64,000 nt of DNA, taken from Orbilia blumenaviensis (Eukaryota; Ascomycota; Orbiliomycetes; Orbiliales; Orbiliaceae). The DNA is taken from assembly GCA_036872755.1 (NCBI GenBank), contig JAVHNS010000003.1, positions 744,001-808,000 of the forward strand. Reading direction: 5' to 3'. Positions within the stretch are counted from its first letter, which is position 1; the number at the start of each line of letters is the position of its first letter. The notes under the pieces were generated by a model. The model worked only from the letters and a program-made list of their open reading frames with translations. It was not told where the DNA came from and did not search any database. Positions 37,815 through 48,620 of the stretch are shown one piece after another. The translations under genes and the position numbers were made by a program.

Positions 37815-38353
37815 ATGTCGGCTGCGATGTCCCTTAGCAAGGCTCAAAACATGAAATGTGAAAATCTTGACGCCGAGGGGAAAATGCTTGATGGTAATAG
37901 CAGAATTATGATTGGGAATGAGGGTATGTGTATATTGCTGACCGTATAACCCTATTTTTTGGGGCCATTAGGGGGCTTGGATAAGATGGCTTAAAGCCAA
38001 TACTTGAAGATTATGCTGATATTATGATGATTTGTATAGTTACGATAGAAAGAATCAGTCTTACAGAACCCGAAGACGCAAAACTAACCCATAACCATGC
38101 TGTGTCGCCTATGCGACGTTTTCTGACAGAGAGGCCTCGGAAGACAAAGGAATCTGAACAGCAATTCCAGGAGCGGCTATTAGAGAGTGGTAAGTAACGG
38201 TTATCTCTTTAACGCTCTGACCCATAGAGCTGAAGTATAACAGGGATGTTGCGTACTAATAGCATGTCAATTTCGCATTTAGAGAGGATTAAGTGGCCTG
38301 GATTGTACGAAAACCCTATGCCTCATGGATGGAAATTGTTGCGTGGAAAGTAA
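37815..38353 (+). CDS. Small spliced hypothetical protein (109 aa)
   Basis: I do not recognise this protein. Three short open blocks are linked by good introns: 37815-37923, then GTATGT...GTATAG, 38040-38189, then GTAAGT...TTTAG, 38283-38353. The lengths (109+150+71 = 330) keep frame and end at a TAA, giving 109 residues. The protein is charged and hydrophilic, starting MSAAMSLSKAQNMK, with a basic middle (MRRFLTERPRKTKESEQQFQERL) and ending WPGLYENPMPHGWKLLRGK. No signal peptide, TM segment or known motif is visible. Frame preservation across two canonical introns is the main support. It lies between SEC31 and ATE1 on the same strand. Confidence 0.5.
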
Positions 38354-40359
38354 TATTGAAATTCTAGATAGACAGGCCCGAAAGAACGCGAATGGGACGG
38401 GTTTCATAGGATGGGGTAATAATACTTCCGCAATTCCGGTTAGGATTTCTTATTCCTATCTTGGGATCTTTATGGGTTTAGGCTTTGATTGAATATGCGA
38501 AACTTTGAGATTATCTTCCATGGCCTCCAAAAGTATTACTGGTGTGGACTGAAGCCCAAACGAAAGATTATTAAGCTCTATGGCCGGGGATTTAAGGGTT
38601 TTTTGGGGGCAATTGAATTGTAACAACCAAAGTTTTCTAGATCTTGATAGGGGTATCGCAAAATAAGTGAACCGGAATCAAAATGCTCCAGCTTTAGTTC
38701 CCCCAATGCTGTTTTTTTTTTTTTTTTTGGATATATAGACTGATTGGCTATTGGGTGTATTGCACCAACATCTGTTCTGTCATATGATCATATTGCCAAT
38801 GTACAAGTATGTGGCATGACACCAGCCGGCCTAACCCAGGGAGGCGTGTGCATACCACTTTCCCATTTACGTAAATTCGCATGTGCGAATAAGTATCGCG
38901 AAATATATTATTGGTTGACATGGCAGTAAGCTACCGGTTTAAAGGCTTCTCGCAGCTGAGGTTCGTGTACGCAGATTCTTGTTCGCACGGCTAGGGCTCA
39001 CTATACCACAGATTCCATGGTCCGGTCAGATTCCAACAAATAATAATAGCTAAACTTAGTTTAGGCCCGAGGAATCGCCAGACCGACGGTTCGGTGGTTC
39101 GTACAACGTGAAAAATGTAAGTAATATGGGCAACTAATCGATAAAAATGCAAGTAGGGATTCCCTGTGTAGCATCGATGAGGGGATATATTACTTCACTT
39201 AATCGTACAAACTCATGAACTCATGTGAACTTGAGACGTGAATATAGCGCCGCGGGTGGCCGCCCAATCACTGGTCTCCCAGCGTCGTTTTCAAATTTAA
39301 CTGTAGACCTTAAGGTTTTTCTCGAGTTCTTACAGCATGATAATTCCGGCCGTTCGTACATATAGCCTATGTTTTAATGAATTGTCCTTTATCTCATATC
39401 TTCATGTATACTATACTTCATTACATGCTGCGGACAGTTATCAGTCTAGTTTTTATGTCAATCTATCAAAACGTCTATCAAAACGTCTATCAAAGGTGAT
39501 CGATGCTTTATGCACGAGTATCTCTGCACGTACATGGGCTTTTCTTTGTATAATTTATCTGCAGAGCTGGTTTCTGGATGGCCCGTCAAAACAGAAGTAA
39601 TGCAATGAAGAATCTACTAAATGTATATTTCTAACTTTAACAAGGGCATACCGAAGGTGCTTGGTAGTTACCCTGGAATACCCTGAAAAGACCGATCCTG
39701 GTCAACGGCTCGGGTATCTCCAGGCACCCCACCCACCGCGTGGGGTGTATCTCCATAAAACTTCCTAGTACAAATCTGAGCTCGGGAAGACGGGAAGTTG
39801 CATGCATAAGTTATAACTAGTTACTAATGCAATTAAATACAAGCCATGAACGTGGGTTGTCGTCGTAAAAGCTGGTTTCTTTGAAGTTGAAGGTCCCATA
39901 ACCGGCATAGTTCATTGTTGACAAACGAAATGACGAATGGGGGGAAAGGGGTAGTATATAGTCAACTTGGGAACTCAATTCTCCTTTCGCCTTATATCGA
40001 ACTCTGATAGGGAAAAGGCTGCGAATACTCTACACTGAGGTTGGTAAAGCTACGAGTGAGCTTGCAAACAAAACTCCACAAAAAGTGTGTTGTCGGTTCG
40101 GCCTTGTGCGCTGGCTGGATAATTAATGGGCGCAGCTTTCAAGCTCCGAACCCAGCTCAGGTAAGCTAACTGCAAAGGACCTTATCATCATTGCAGCATA
40201 CATAGAGTAGCTGTTGGCGCGCCAGCATCGCTCATCTGAGGAGTCCCCAAGCACTATCGTTTGACCTAGTTATTCTCCTTGGTTGCCATCCAACCTCCAG
40301 CTAGTTATCCGTTCGCGCGCGTCTCCAGCGACTAGCCTAGACGTCTTAACGTTCCCGAA
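38354..40359. other. Intergenic, no gene seen
   Basis: About 2 kb of AT-rich DNA with a T17 run near 38711-38728 and a 12-bp tandem repeat near 39465-39497. The 60-90-residue ORFs are not protein-like. The last few hundred bases are the ATE1 promoter. Confidence 0.5.
39465..39497. repeat. 12-bp tandem repeat
   Basis: About two and a half copies of CTATCAAAACGT stand head to tail in intergenic DNA. Confidence 0.8.
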
Positions 40360-42293
40360 ATGGCGGAATCAGAGCACTCGCCAACGGGCAATGTAGGCAA
40401 AACAACCGTCCTTTTCCCGTATGGTAAGCAATGATCATAAGTGCGGTAAATGGTTTAAATGCAAACTGACTCGTGTTCGTAGGCTGCAATGATAACTCAT
40501 GCGGGTACTGCAATGTGCCCATCGGTAGTAAGTGAATTGTTGCATACGGCGTTACGTCGCCAAGCGGATAGCAAAGCTTATATGTGTGTCTCGGGCCTAG
40601 ACAAGTCGTACATGATGATGGCTGGCGTCGATAGGCCAGCGGATGGCTTTCTAGGAATCACGCCTAATGACTACAAAAGTTTGTTAGACCGTGGTTGGAG
40701 ACGGTCAGGCAACATAATATACAAGCCAGATATGCGAGGGTCCTGTTGCCAGGAATACACAATCCGGTTTGTCATAGCCTGAATCAATTTTCTTGTGTAT
40801 CGCTATTTGGTTCACAAGATTGATAGGTCGCTGTATACAGGTTAAAATCGTCCACTTTCAAAGCCGTATGCTTCAGCTAACCTCACCATGACCGAAAACC
40901 TCTGGGAGGTTCCAGCTGACAGTTTTCCTAGAACTCAAAACAAAGAAAGGCAGTCAATGCCTGGTCGAACTACATTCTTGGTATCGACTACAAGCGAGAA
41001 CAGGCGCGAAAGTATCCAATAACTCGACAGTAAGAGTGCCTTTCTCTAAATTATTTATTTACGAGACGAGAATTTTCCCTTTCTTTTTAGTCTAACAAAG
41101 CACTTCTAGGGAGAAACGGGAGAAACGTCTCGCTTCATTCGACATTGTTGGAAAAGTTCACGAACCCGAACTCGATTTCTTGAAGGCTAAGAACCCTCTT
41201 GAACCTGCCCATAAGTTCAGGGTCGTTCTAGAAAATGGCATTTTCACAGAAGAAAAGTACTTTCCCCGGCCAATACCTGAAATGGCGATGGTAACTGACT
41301 TTTAAAGATATGCACTATTCGAACATTACCAAAAACAAGTCCACAACGATGTGGCGACAGAGAGTGGCTTCAAGCGATTCTTATGCGCCAACCCGTTTAA
41401 GCCGCCATATTCAGTTGATAGTAAAGGCAGAAAGATCGGCGCTTACCACCAATGCTACTATCTTAATGATCGTTTAATCGCAATGGCTGTGTTGGATCTA
41501 CTGCCAGATTGTGTCAGTGGGGTTTACTTTATGTAAGACAACTGCTCACGCCGTATCGTGATAGCGAATACTGAAACGAGCTACCTAAGGTATCATACAG
41601 ACTTTTCGCAATGGAGCTTTGGGAAGCTAAGCGCCATACGAGAGATAGCACTAGCCGAGGAATTGGGCTATGAATATTACTACATGGGTATATTAAGGGT
41701 CATATTGCATCCGAAAATTCTAAGCTTATATCTATCTAGGTTACTACATTCACAGCTGTCCAAAGATGCGATATAAGTGCGAGTACCAACCAGCCCAGGT
41801 ACTCGACCCAGAATGTTATGATTGGCATACGTTCGACAATGCTTTCCGTTCTATTCTCGATTCGAGACCTTATTATTCGCCCTCCCTCGAACGGATACTC
41901 ACGGCCGAAGGTTCAAGCACCAGTATGGCACTTTTAGACACATATTACGTGAAAAAGCAACAAGATAGCAAGTTCGCCGCTTATGAGACGGTCTTCACAA
42001 CTGATATGTCAGGTGTCGTGAAGTTAGAGGATATCGAGCCTGTCATTTCAGACACCCGTATCCTTGTCGGAAGCAGGCTTGCAGTAGCCGAGGTAGGCTC
42101 TCGATAAAGATTATCCCTCCTAATACTAAATGTATACATTTGCTAATTTTGAGTTTTTCAGATGCTCTTGCATTGGGAGGATATGGATATCAATGTTCCT
42201 GTAAACGTCAAACATAAGATTGCCGAAGTCATAGCAACTATTGGCATAGAATTGGCCTCAAGGGTCATTGTTTGCCTCGCACTCGGCAAATGA
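40360..42293 (+). CDS. ATE1: Arginyl-tRNA--protein transferase ATE1
   Basis: ATE1 transfers Arg from Arg-tRNA to N-terminal Asp/Glu (and oxidised Cys) as part of the Arg/N-degron pathway in cytosol and nucleus. The N-terminal domain shows the conserved Cys cluster (NDNSCGYC), followed by [22 protein letters not shown] and [16 protein letters not shown]. The C-terminal acyltransferase part has [47 protein letters not shown] joined across an intron, [14 protein letters not shown] [30 protein letters not shown], and [21 protein letters not shown]. Exon 1 is 40360-40423 and exon 2 40483-40527. An intron ending at a CTAG near 40603 best joins VPIGN to KSYMMMAG. The last exon begins MLLHWEDMD and ends at the TGA at 42291-42293. 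There are several small introns, and not all internal borders were fixed. The distal end (VIVCLALGK) is short for the family. Confidence 0.92.
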
Positions 42294-44063
42294 TTTCTTT
42301 TTCGCTACTTGTACACTTGGTTGGGAATCTATGGTATCTGTATGGCCTAAATCCAGACAGCATCAAGTCGCGCCAACTACGTATTCTGCTATGAAACTAG
42401 TATGCTGATCACAGGACTTTGTTGAGTACTCAGGTCCCCCCACGTCACTAAATTCTGTGCTAGTTTGTACCTATGTACTTAGCTGCCCCGCATTATTAGC
42501 CTGTATCATTTTTGGTAGCCTTACTTGAAGACAAATTCATAGACTCGCGTCAAAATTATTACTTTTCCCTCAATACTTTTGTATTGGTGGAAAATATATT
42601 AGGAACAAGGTGTTTTAGGAGCGGCATATTTAGGTCCCTGTGACAGCTGACAGTCCTCTACCACAACTCCCGAATTTTGGCTCTGAGACCTTCCTAAGGA
42701 CATGCAGATGGCGTTATTCGGACCTGTTTATAACGCAATAACCCCTTTATTTAGGATTCCTGTTGTATCCTTTCGGCATAACCGTAGGGGCGGCAATACG
42801 CGACTTTGCCGTATTTGGTTCACGGACATAGTAGATACGCACCCAAAGTACAGATGCATGCACAAATTTTTGCGTCAAGTTTTGTTGACCTAATTGCGTT
42901 GTACTGTGGTCCACAGGTGCCCTAGCATGTTTAGCTCTAAAAAATTAGTGAAGCATCGTTATCCTGGACACTAGTTCGGGCTCCTTTGAAATGGATTAAG
43001 TTCAAGTAATCTTAAAACTAGTCTCGGTCCGTCTTAAAACCTGAAAGGGGAATCAAACGTAAAGATATCAACCGAAAAGGAATTGCCGGTTTAGGTATAC
43101 CAGTATAGTCACCATTTTAAAATATTTTGTGCAAGAGATCCTGTAGGTTTTATATATGAAATCATCATGATCATATTCCTTTATCAGTTTTTAGGTACAG
43201 TTATCACGAGGACTATGCTCAAATACCTACGCGCATACGTAGCTATGGGCGAATATATACATATATGTTTGTAATCCTATTCATTTTTTTTAATTCTAAA
43301 GGCCTAGCTATAGGTTGTTTTCTACCTGATATATTCAATGGTAGGGTATCCTCAAAATGTTGCTGTATATCTATGTACACGAAGATTAGTGATACTTCCG
43401 ACTGTAAGCCGGGGCTAATGTACTAATTTATGTTGGAGAACATATTTTTATACATTATAAAATCATATACTGTGCTAGAACAATGGGTTTTTGAATACCG
43501 GTTTAATCTGATTACATGGAAGTGACAAAAGATAATATTATGATACTATTGTAAGCCCGATTCAAACTATAATACGGCACTAGTACCGTATTGATCTCCA
43601 AAGCATTCCTAGCACAGCTGTCAGCATATCATGTAAAAATAGTTCTATCCACTAGCGAGCAGGCACCAAGATGTGATGTTTTTTCTATGACCTTCCATAG
43701 CTTTGGCGTTTAGTCAGAGACTAGGCACTATGGCTACGGACGTATAAATCCAGAGTTTTGTGACCAGCTGCAAGGCTCGGGCCGCAGTCTGTAGAGACTA
43801 GCTCTCAAAGTCTAGTTTAAGTGCAGCGACAGCTGCAATTCAGTATGTCAAATACACTAGTTTCCAAAGATTTAGAGGAGAAATTAGGTAGCCACGTATA
43901 ATCGGAGCTGAGATTGAACACTCTAAAGAAAACAAAGACTAGGCATTCTGAAAAATCAAGATTGAACACTCGGAAAAGCCAAAAAGGAGCAGTTCGGAGA
44001 AATCAAGATCGAAGATTCCGAGATGTCAAGATCTAATCTTCTCCCTGAGGTCCACCCGTGTCG
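42294..44063. other. Intergenic, no gene seen
   Basis: A 1.8-kb AT-rich gap between convergent genes (ATE1 plus, PNP_UDP gene minus). ORFs are under 65 residues. I looked for NB-ARC, NACHT or repeat domains that might continue the PNP_UDP gene downstream of its stop and saw none. A degenerate purine-rich repeat lies at 43915-44040. Confidence 0.5.
43915..44040. repeat. Degenerate purine-rich tandem repeat
   Basis: Three imperfect copies of a unit around AAATCAAGATTGAACACTCG occur in succession. They lie just downstream of the PNP_UDP gene's stop codon. Confidence 0.55.
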
Positions 44064-45233
44064 TTAGACAGGTATCCATGGCGTTGGTACATCTTTTATG
44101 AAGCTATTCGACGTCCAGCGCTGGGATGTAGTCGACTTGGGACCACACCGCTGAGGAATGTTGTATTTCTGATTGATATTTGAGCCTACGTTACGGTTGT
44201 CGGCCACCCTGGGTGGACACGTCCTCAACTTTTGCCATGCTTCTAAGAAAGCTCTTGCGCAAGCAGCTGCAGTTGCAGCCGCATAAGGCTGAAATATTTT
44301 ATTTTTATGCTTATCTGCATAGTCACTAACTCCCTTGATCACGACACAGGGACAATGAAGAACATCCCAAACACCAGCGCCTTCCATTTCAAAGGCTATT
44401 ATATCCCTCTCCTGCGCACTTATATCCCGATCTTCGGCGGATTTTACTACCGCGTTGACCGACGCGATATTTCCAACATGAATCATCGGCCGAGGCTGGC
44501 GTACATTGCTACTCAGCTTTAATCTCTCGCGCTCTATCTTCTTTCCATCACAACCCTGTCCTTTGCATGGTGTTGGACGAGGCCCGTTACTAAGTAGACT
44601 TTCAGTGGACCCCTCTCCGGAGAAGCTATAGGTGTCGGTTTGGGACTCCATAGGTTTATGAGGCTCGAACAAAATATCCTTTTCCGCGCCGGGGTACTTC
44701 GCCCGCGCTGAAAGCCTGATTTCCTCGAAAAAATGGAAGGCCCTTTCTAAAAAATTTTGTTCCTGGGGATCAATTCTCAACTTTGAGAGCAATGTCCGAA
44801 TTTCCGTCGATTGCCGTTCGGGAGCCTTTGGTTCTTCGATACTGTCGCGACGTCGTAGTCCTTCCTTGTATGCAACAATCATATCACTAATAATGACATC
44901 GCCGCATATTATTTCTTGCTTTCCTTCTTGACCATGCGTATACGAAGGTACCCCACCACAGACACCGACAACTAGTGCAAGCTTTATTTCAGTGAATTTC
45001 TTTAGTAGCATTGAAGACACTTTTGTCGCGCCCTCCCGTCCCACTTTGGGTGTGCGAACTAGAACCACCATCAAGCCACCCATTCTACCAATCCTGCCAG
45101 AAATTCGGCCTCGGCGACCTCTAATATACTTAATTTTCTTGGTACTGTCAAATAGAGAACGAACAGCGCGAGCTTCCGATCGTAGGGCGCATATAATTGC
45201 AACTTCCGGTTTCTGAGTATTATCATAGAACAT
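44064..45233 (-). CDS. Stand-alone PNP_UDP (nucleoside phosphorylase-like) domain protein
   Basis: A single-exon gene of 389 residues. Residues 10-330 form a purine/uridine phosphorylase fold of the type found at the N-terminus of many fungal NLR (NACHT/NB-ARC) proteins. Landmarks are VAIICALRSEARAV at the start, GVCGG at 90-94 (phosphate/ribose-site glycine loop), EMEGAG at 282-287 (the Met-Glu that grips ribose), and GVSDYADKHKN at 301-311 (base-site Asp), followed by YAAATAAACARAFL. The insert YPGAEKDILFEP (180-191) is also characteristic of the NLR-associated version. After residue ~335 there is only a ~55-residue basic, low-complexity tail instead of a nucleotide-binding domain. It may be an orphan NLR N-terminus, a truncated NLR, or an independent enzyme; substrate unknown. 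Confidence 0.85.
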   Translation of the reverse strand: MFYDNTQKPEVAIICALRSEARAVRSLFDSTKKIKYIRGRRGRISGRIGRMGGLMVVLVRTPKVGREGATKVSSMLLKKFTEIKLALVVGVCGGVPSYTHGQEGKQEIICGDVIISDMIVAYKEGLRRRDSIEEPKAPERQSTEIRTLLSKLRIDPQEQNFLERAFHFFEEIRLSARAKYPGAEKDILFEPHKPMESQTDTYSFSGEGSTESLLSNGPRPTPCKGQGCDGKKIERERLKLSSNVRQPRPMIHVGNIASVNAVVKSAEDRDISAQERDIIAFEMEGAGVWDVLHCPCVVIKGVSDYADKHKNKIFQPYAAATAAACARAFLEAWQKLRTCPPRVADNRNVGSNINQKYNIPQRCGPKSTTSQRWTSNSFIKDVPTPWIPV

Positions 45234-46669
45234 AGCAACAAGACGGTATAAAATTAAAATGTAGATAAAATTGGTTTTATAAAAAATAATGCTGCGGTGG
45301 GTGAGGAACTAAGGCACTTTAGTTGATAAGAATGCGAAACCAGTCGTACTGAGGATGTCTACGGAGCGGCGTACTCTGATTTATGTCATGTCGGGTGCGA
45401 TCATGATGCGCAGAGGATTTAATTGCAATCACCCGCGGTTGACATGACACGTCGCGCGAAACAATAAATCCCTAAAATGTAAAATTTTTTTTGCAACCTG
45501 GCTTCATGCTAGCACTGAAATGATTGTGCTAGCAGCTGGCGTGAATACCATGCTCGCTGGCTTGAATTTCCTAGCAATTACATAGCTAGGGTTTCGCTAG
45601 AACCTTTAACCGCCCTCTTTTGAGAGGTTTTAGGTTTCATGCGTCTAAGAGAATAAAACATACGAGACATCCTAAACAAAGTCCGATTTTTTTGGTGGAT
45701 GGATGGATGGATGAACATCAAACTAGGAAAGAAAAAGCAAAAACAGAGAAAGAAGCGACGGCTTGCTAGAATGTGCAACAATATCTATAATTGTTTTGAG
45801 GAACGTTCCGCGATTCAGAGTTCTTTGCCGCGTTGAAGAGCTTTACGGCGGCCCTTAATATTGCTTTTGGAGCTGGCCGAGGTTTAAATTTCAAGCCCAA
45901 GTTGGTATCCTAAAGGGGACGTTTGACTATCTCGACCCAATTAAAGTTCCGGTTACTACCGTTCCTAATACCTAGTTCGGTACCTCCAGCCGCGTGATCA
46001 TGCAGGATTATATTAGGATACGCACTCTATGAATAAATGATCAAGTCGGATCCTAAATTATTAGGTTGACTTTGCATACTCTTCCATTGCAACGTATCAA
46101 CGTAATGACAACACAGCGGCATCGGCCTTGTCCCCGTTTCCTTCATTTAGGTCGAAAGTAGTAAATAGGAGAGCTGTCGACCTAAGTACCTACATATTTA
46201 GGTAGCTACTTACTTAATGAGCGGGTAAGTAGGTACCTTGGCCGAATTATGGAGACACTCTTGATTCCAATCCCTTTGTACGTCACAGTACGATTTAATG
46301 CAAATCAAAGACCAGCATTGCAAACTTAATCTTGAGACCAATGGCGAGCTTGGGAAACTTTATAACATATATATTATTAGGTTTAGGTTCTGGGTTTGGC
46401 CTCGGCACCGTTCTAACAAAACTTATACTCCGTGGACTAGAGTGCCTAGTGCTGATTGTGTAGGTACTTATAATAAGAATAAAGCCAATCTTAGAACGGC
46501 AGAAATTATTAATTTCGAATGCAAAGCTTAAGTCCCTGATTCAGAGAATGTGCCAATGTATCGGGTATATAGCCAAGTCAAATGAGTGGCCGGGCTTGCA
46601 CGAGGGAAGATGTACCCTCTTCCCTAAGATATCGTCCTATCAAACCTACACCCATTACCACTATGAGGA
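45234..46669. other. Intergenic, no gene seen
   Basis: This 1.4-kb region separates the divergent PNP_UDP gene and the nuclease-kinase fusion gene, so it holds both promoters. It contains a GGAT microsatellite at 45692-45713 and a TACCTA-rich stretch with a hairpin at 46206-46233. No coding signal was found. Confidence 0.5.
46206..46233. repeat. Inverted repeat / hairpin
   Basis: Eight-base arms CTACTTAC and GTAAGTAG flank a 12-base loop, in a stretch with several further TACCT/AGGTA copies. It does not look like a transcription terminator. Confidence 0.6.
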
Positions 46670-48502
46670 ATGAACGAACCTTCGATGTCTAGAGATACCT
46701 ACCGCCGTTATCTCTACGAATGGACTGACTTCGAAACCGAAGTTCTCAGTAATATATCAGTCATACAGCGCCACAAACGCCTCAACTCCACCTCAGTAGC
46801 AAAGCGCCGCCAGAGTGCAGCATCACAAGCCGACTTTGCTACCTTCGGAGACCTTTCACATCCCGAAGGCGAGGAAGTTGTAATACTACGGTATTCGGAC
46901 TTCTTTACGCCGGCATCTTCGATTTGGCCCGAACAAGGGTACCCCGATCTAGCATTTTCAACTCTTCAAAAGCATAAAGCGTCTGGGTCTACGAATCGGT
47001 TCATTGGGGAGGTTAAATCGGTGTGGGGATCCGATATTAGGGAATGCAATATCAAGAAGGGGCTTTCGAATTTGTTACCCGTTAGAAGTGCTCTGGGTAA
47101 TTAGTTCTCATCAATAGATATTTTCGTACTTGAACTAATTTTGGATCACAAATTGGCAATTCCAGCGCAGGTTATAACGTATATGCACAACTATAAACTA
47201 CGATACGGATTCTTCGCAACGTACAAAACATATATATTCATCAAAAGAGACGACGATTTTCGATATTTAATTTCGGTTCCAATTAGCGTGAGACAAGTTC
47301 GACCAACGCTGAGGGACTGTTTCGGATACCTGAACTATTTAACCAGCGGCAAGGGATATCTTTACGATTCTGCAGCAGGGTTGGACACTGTTATGTCGGG
47401 TCTTCTTCGGAGCATGACTCCTCAAAACCTGAAGGCAGATGAACGGGAACAAAGTCTTCTTGACAGAGAAGTAGCTGGGCAGCTTGATAGAGTCCAGAAT
47501 ATCCTTAAAAACACCGAACTTCGCAATTCGTTATCTCGATCCCGAAGAAATTCACTAGGACTCGTAGCGTCATCTCGAAGGGGATCAAATGGGCCTCCAC
47601 CTGCCCCTTCATCCAAGACAGTATCGATTGCCAATGGGGCTTCCAGCGCCCCGCCAGTCTCGGGCGGAGGGCAGGACCTGATATACCGTCAAAGGTCATT
47701 GGGAGCGATTCTTGAACGAAAGGAGTCACCACCTTTACCAACTAAGAAACCTAAGCCATTGGTTCCAGAAACTCGCCCGCTAGGCCATGAAATTGAGAAA
47801 AGTGGTCTGCCTTCTAACTTATTCGACTTCAATCAAATGGAACCAAACAAAGTTTTTGTCAGGGATGAAGCCAGAGGCATAACACATACGTTTAAAATAC
47901 AGAGATGCCCCGATTCTAAAGGCCAGGACCTAGATCGAGGGGTTTATTACACAACGTATACGGGGAGGCCAGCTGTATTGAAGTTTTTTGGAGATGGATT
48001 GGGATGGACGGCTTTATCAATGTAGGTCTCCCTTTCCGAGTACCCTTAATCAGTCTTGCTAACCTTAATTTTTCGGTATAGGTGGCAGCAGGAATGCGAG
48101 GCACGGGACCGATTACAACGAACCAGGATTATACCGGAATTATATCTCGCTGGCGAGGTTATCCTCGGTAGATTCGGATACAGAACCTGTCGCGGGTTCG
48201 CAATCATAATGGAGAGAGTTGAGGGTGAAACACTTTTAAATCTTCAGATGTCATTGACAGAGAGAGACCAGTTCCAAGTAGCGTTATTAGAAGCTATGGT
48301 TTTAATCAGAAAACAAAATATGATTCATGGAGAGCCCAGTCAGGGCAATGTCATGTGGAATAGGGATGAGCAGCGGGTTGTTCTATTGGACTGGAAGGAG
48401 TGGTGGGAGAATGAATATGGGTTAGAAGCTCATGAGAGAGAGCTGGAGATCATTATGACGATAAACGAAAGAGTTCGCAGATCGTCCTTAAAGCCCCTCT
48501 AG
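46670..48502 (+). CDS. PD-(D/E)XK nuclease-like domain fused to a kinase-like domain
   Basis: Three exons (46670-47096, 47166-48021, 48082-48502) join in frame to 567 residues. The N-terminal half resembles restriction-endonuclease folds: PD at 92-93 followed by GEVK at 113-116 (the D...E-x-K catalytic triad pattern), then QVITYMHNYKLRYGFFATY and the strand IFIKR (residues ~144-170). A disordered Ser/Pro linker follows (~225-345). The C-terminal ~180 residues resemble an ABC1/APH-type protein kinase: Lys in AVLKFF, Glu in WQQECEARDRL, hinge IIMERVEGETL, a catalytic loop HGEPSQGN (510-517) and VVLLDWK (Asp531). The usual catalytic-loop Asp is Glu512, so activity is uncertain. This nuclease-plus-kinase pairing is known from fungal Crinkler-like and related effector/conflict proteins. 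Its biological role here is inference. Confidence 0.72.
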
Positions 48503-48620
48503 ATCTACTTCAGTTGGATTATTATATCATTCGTTACATTGCGATGGAGTCTCATTCGGTCATATCCATATAATATGGTATTAGTAATATATACACGGTA
48601 TTTAGCTATACGTACAAATA

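Noticed and set aside
39465..39497. CRISPR-like direct repeats
   Set aside because: The repeat is a contiguous 12-bp tandem without spacers, and the genome is eukaryotic.
40528..40564. Alternative 37-nt intron in ATE1
   Set aside because: It keeps frame but inserts residues not expected between the CGYC cluster and the SY-x-M segment; the longer intron ending near 40603 gives a better family match.
46206..46233. Rho-independent-type terminator
   Set aside because: A short hairpin without a T tract in a eukaryotic intergenic region; not meaningful as a terminator.
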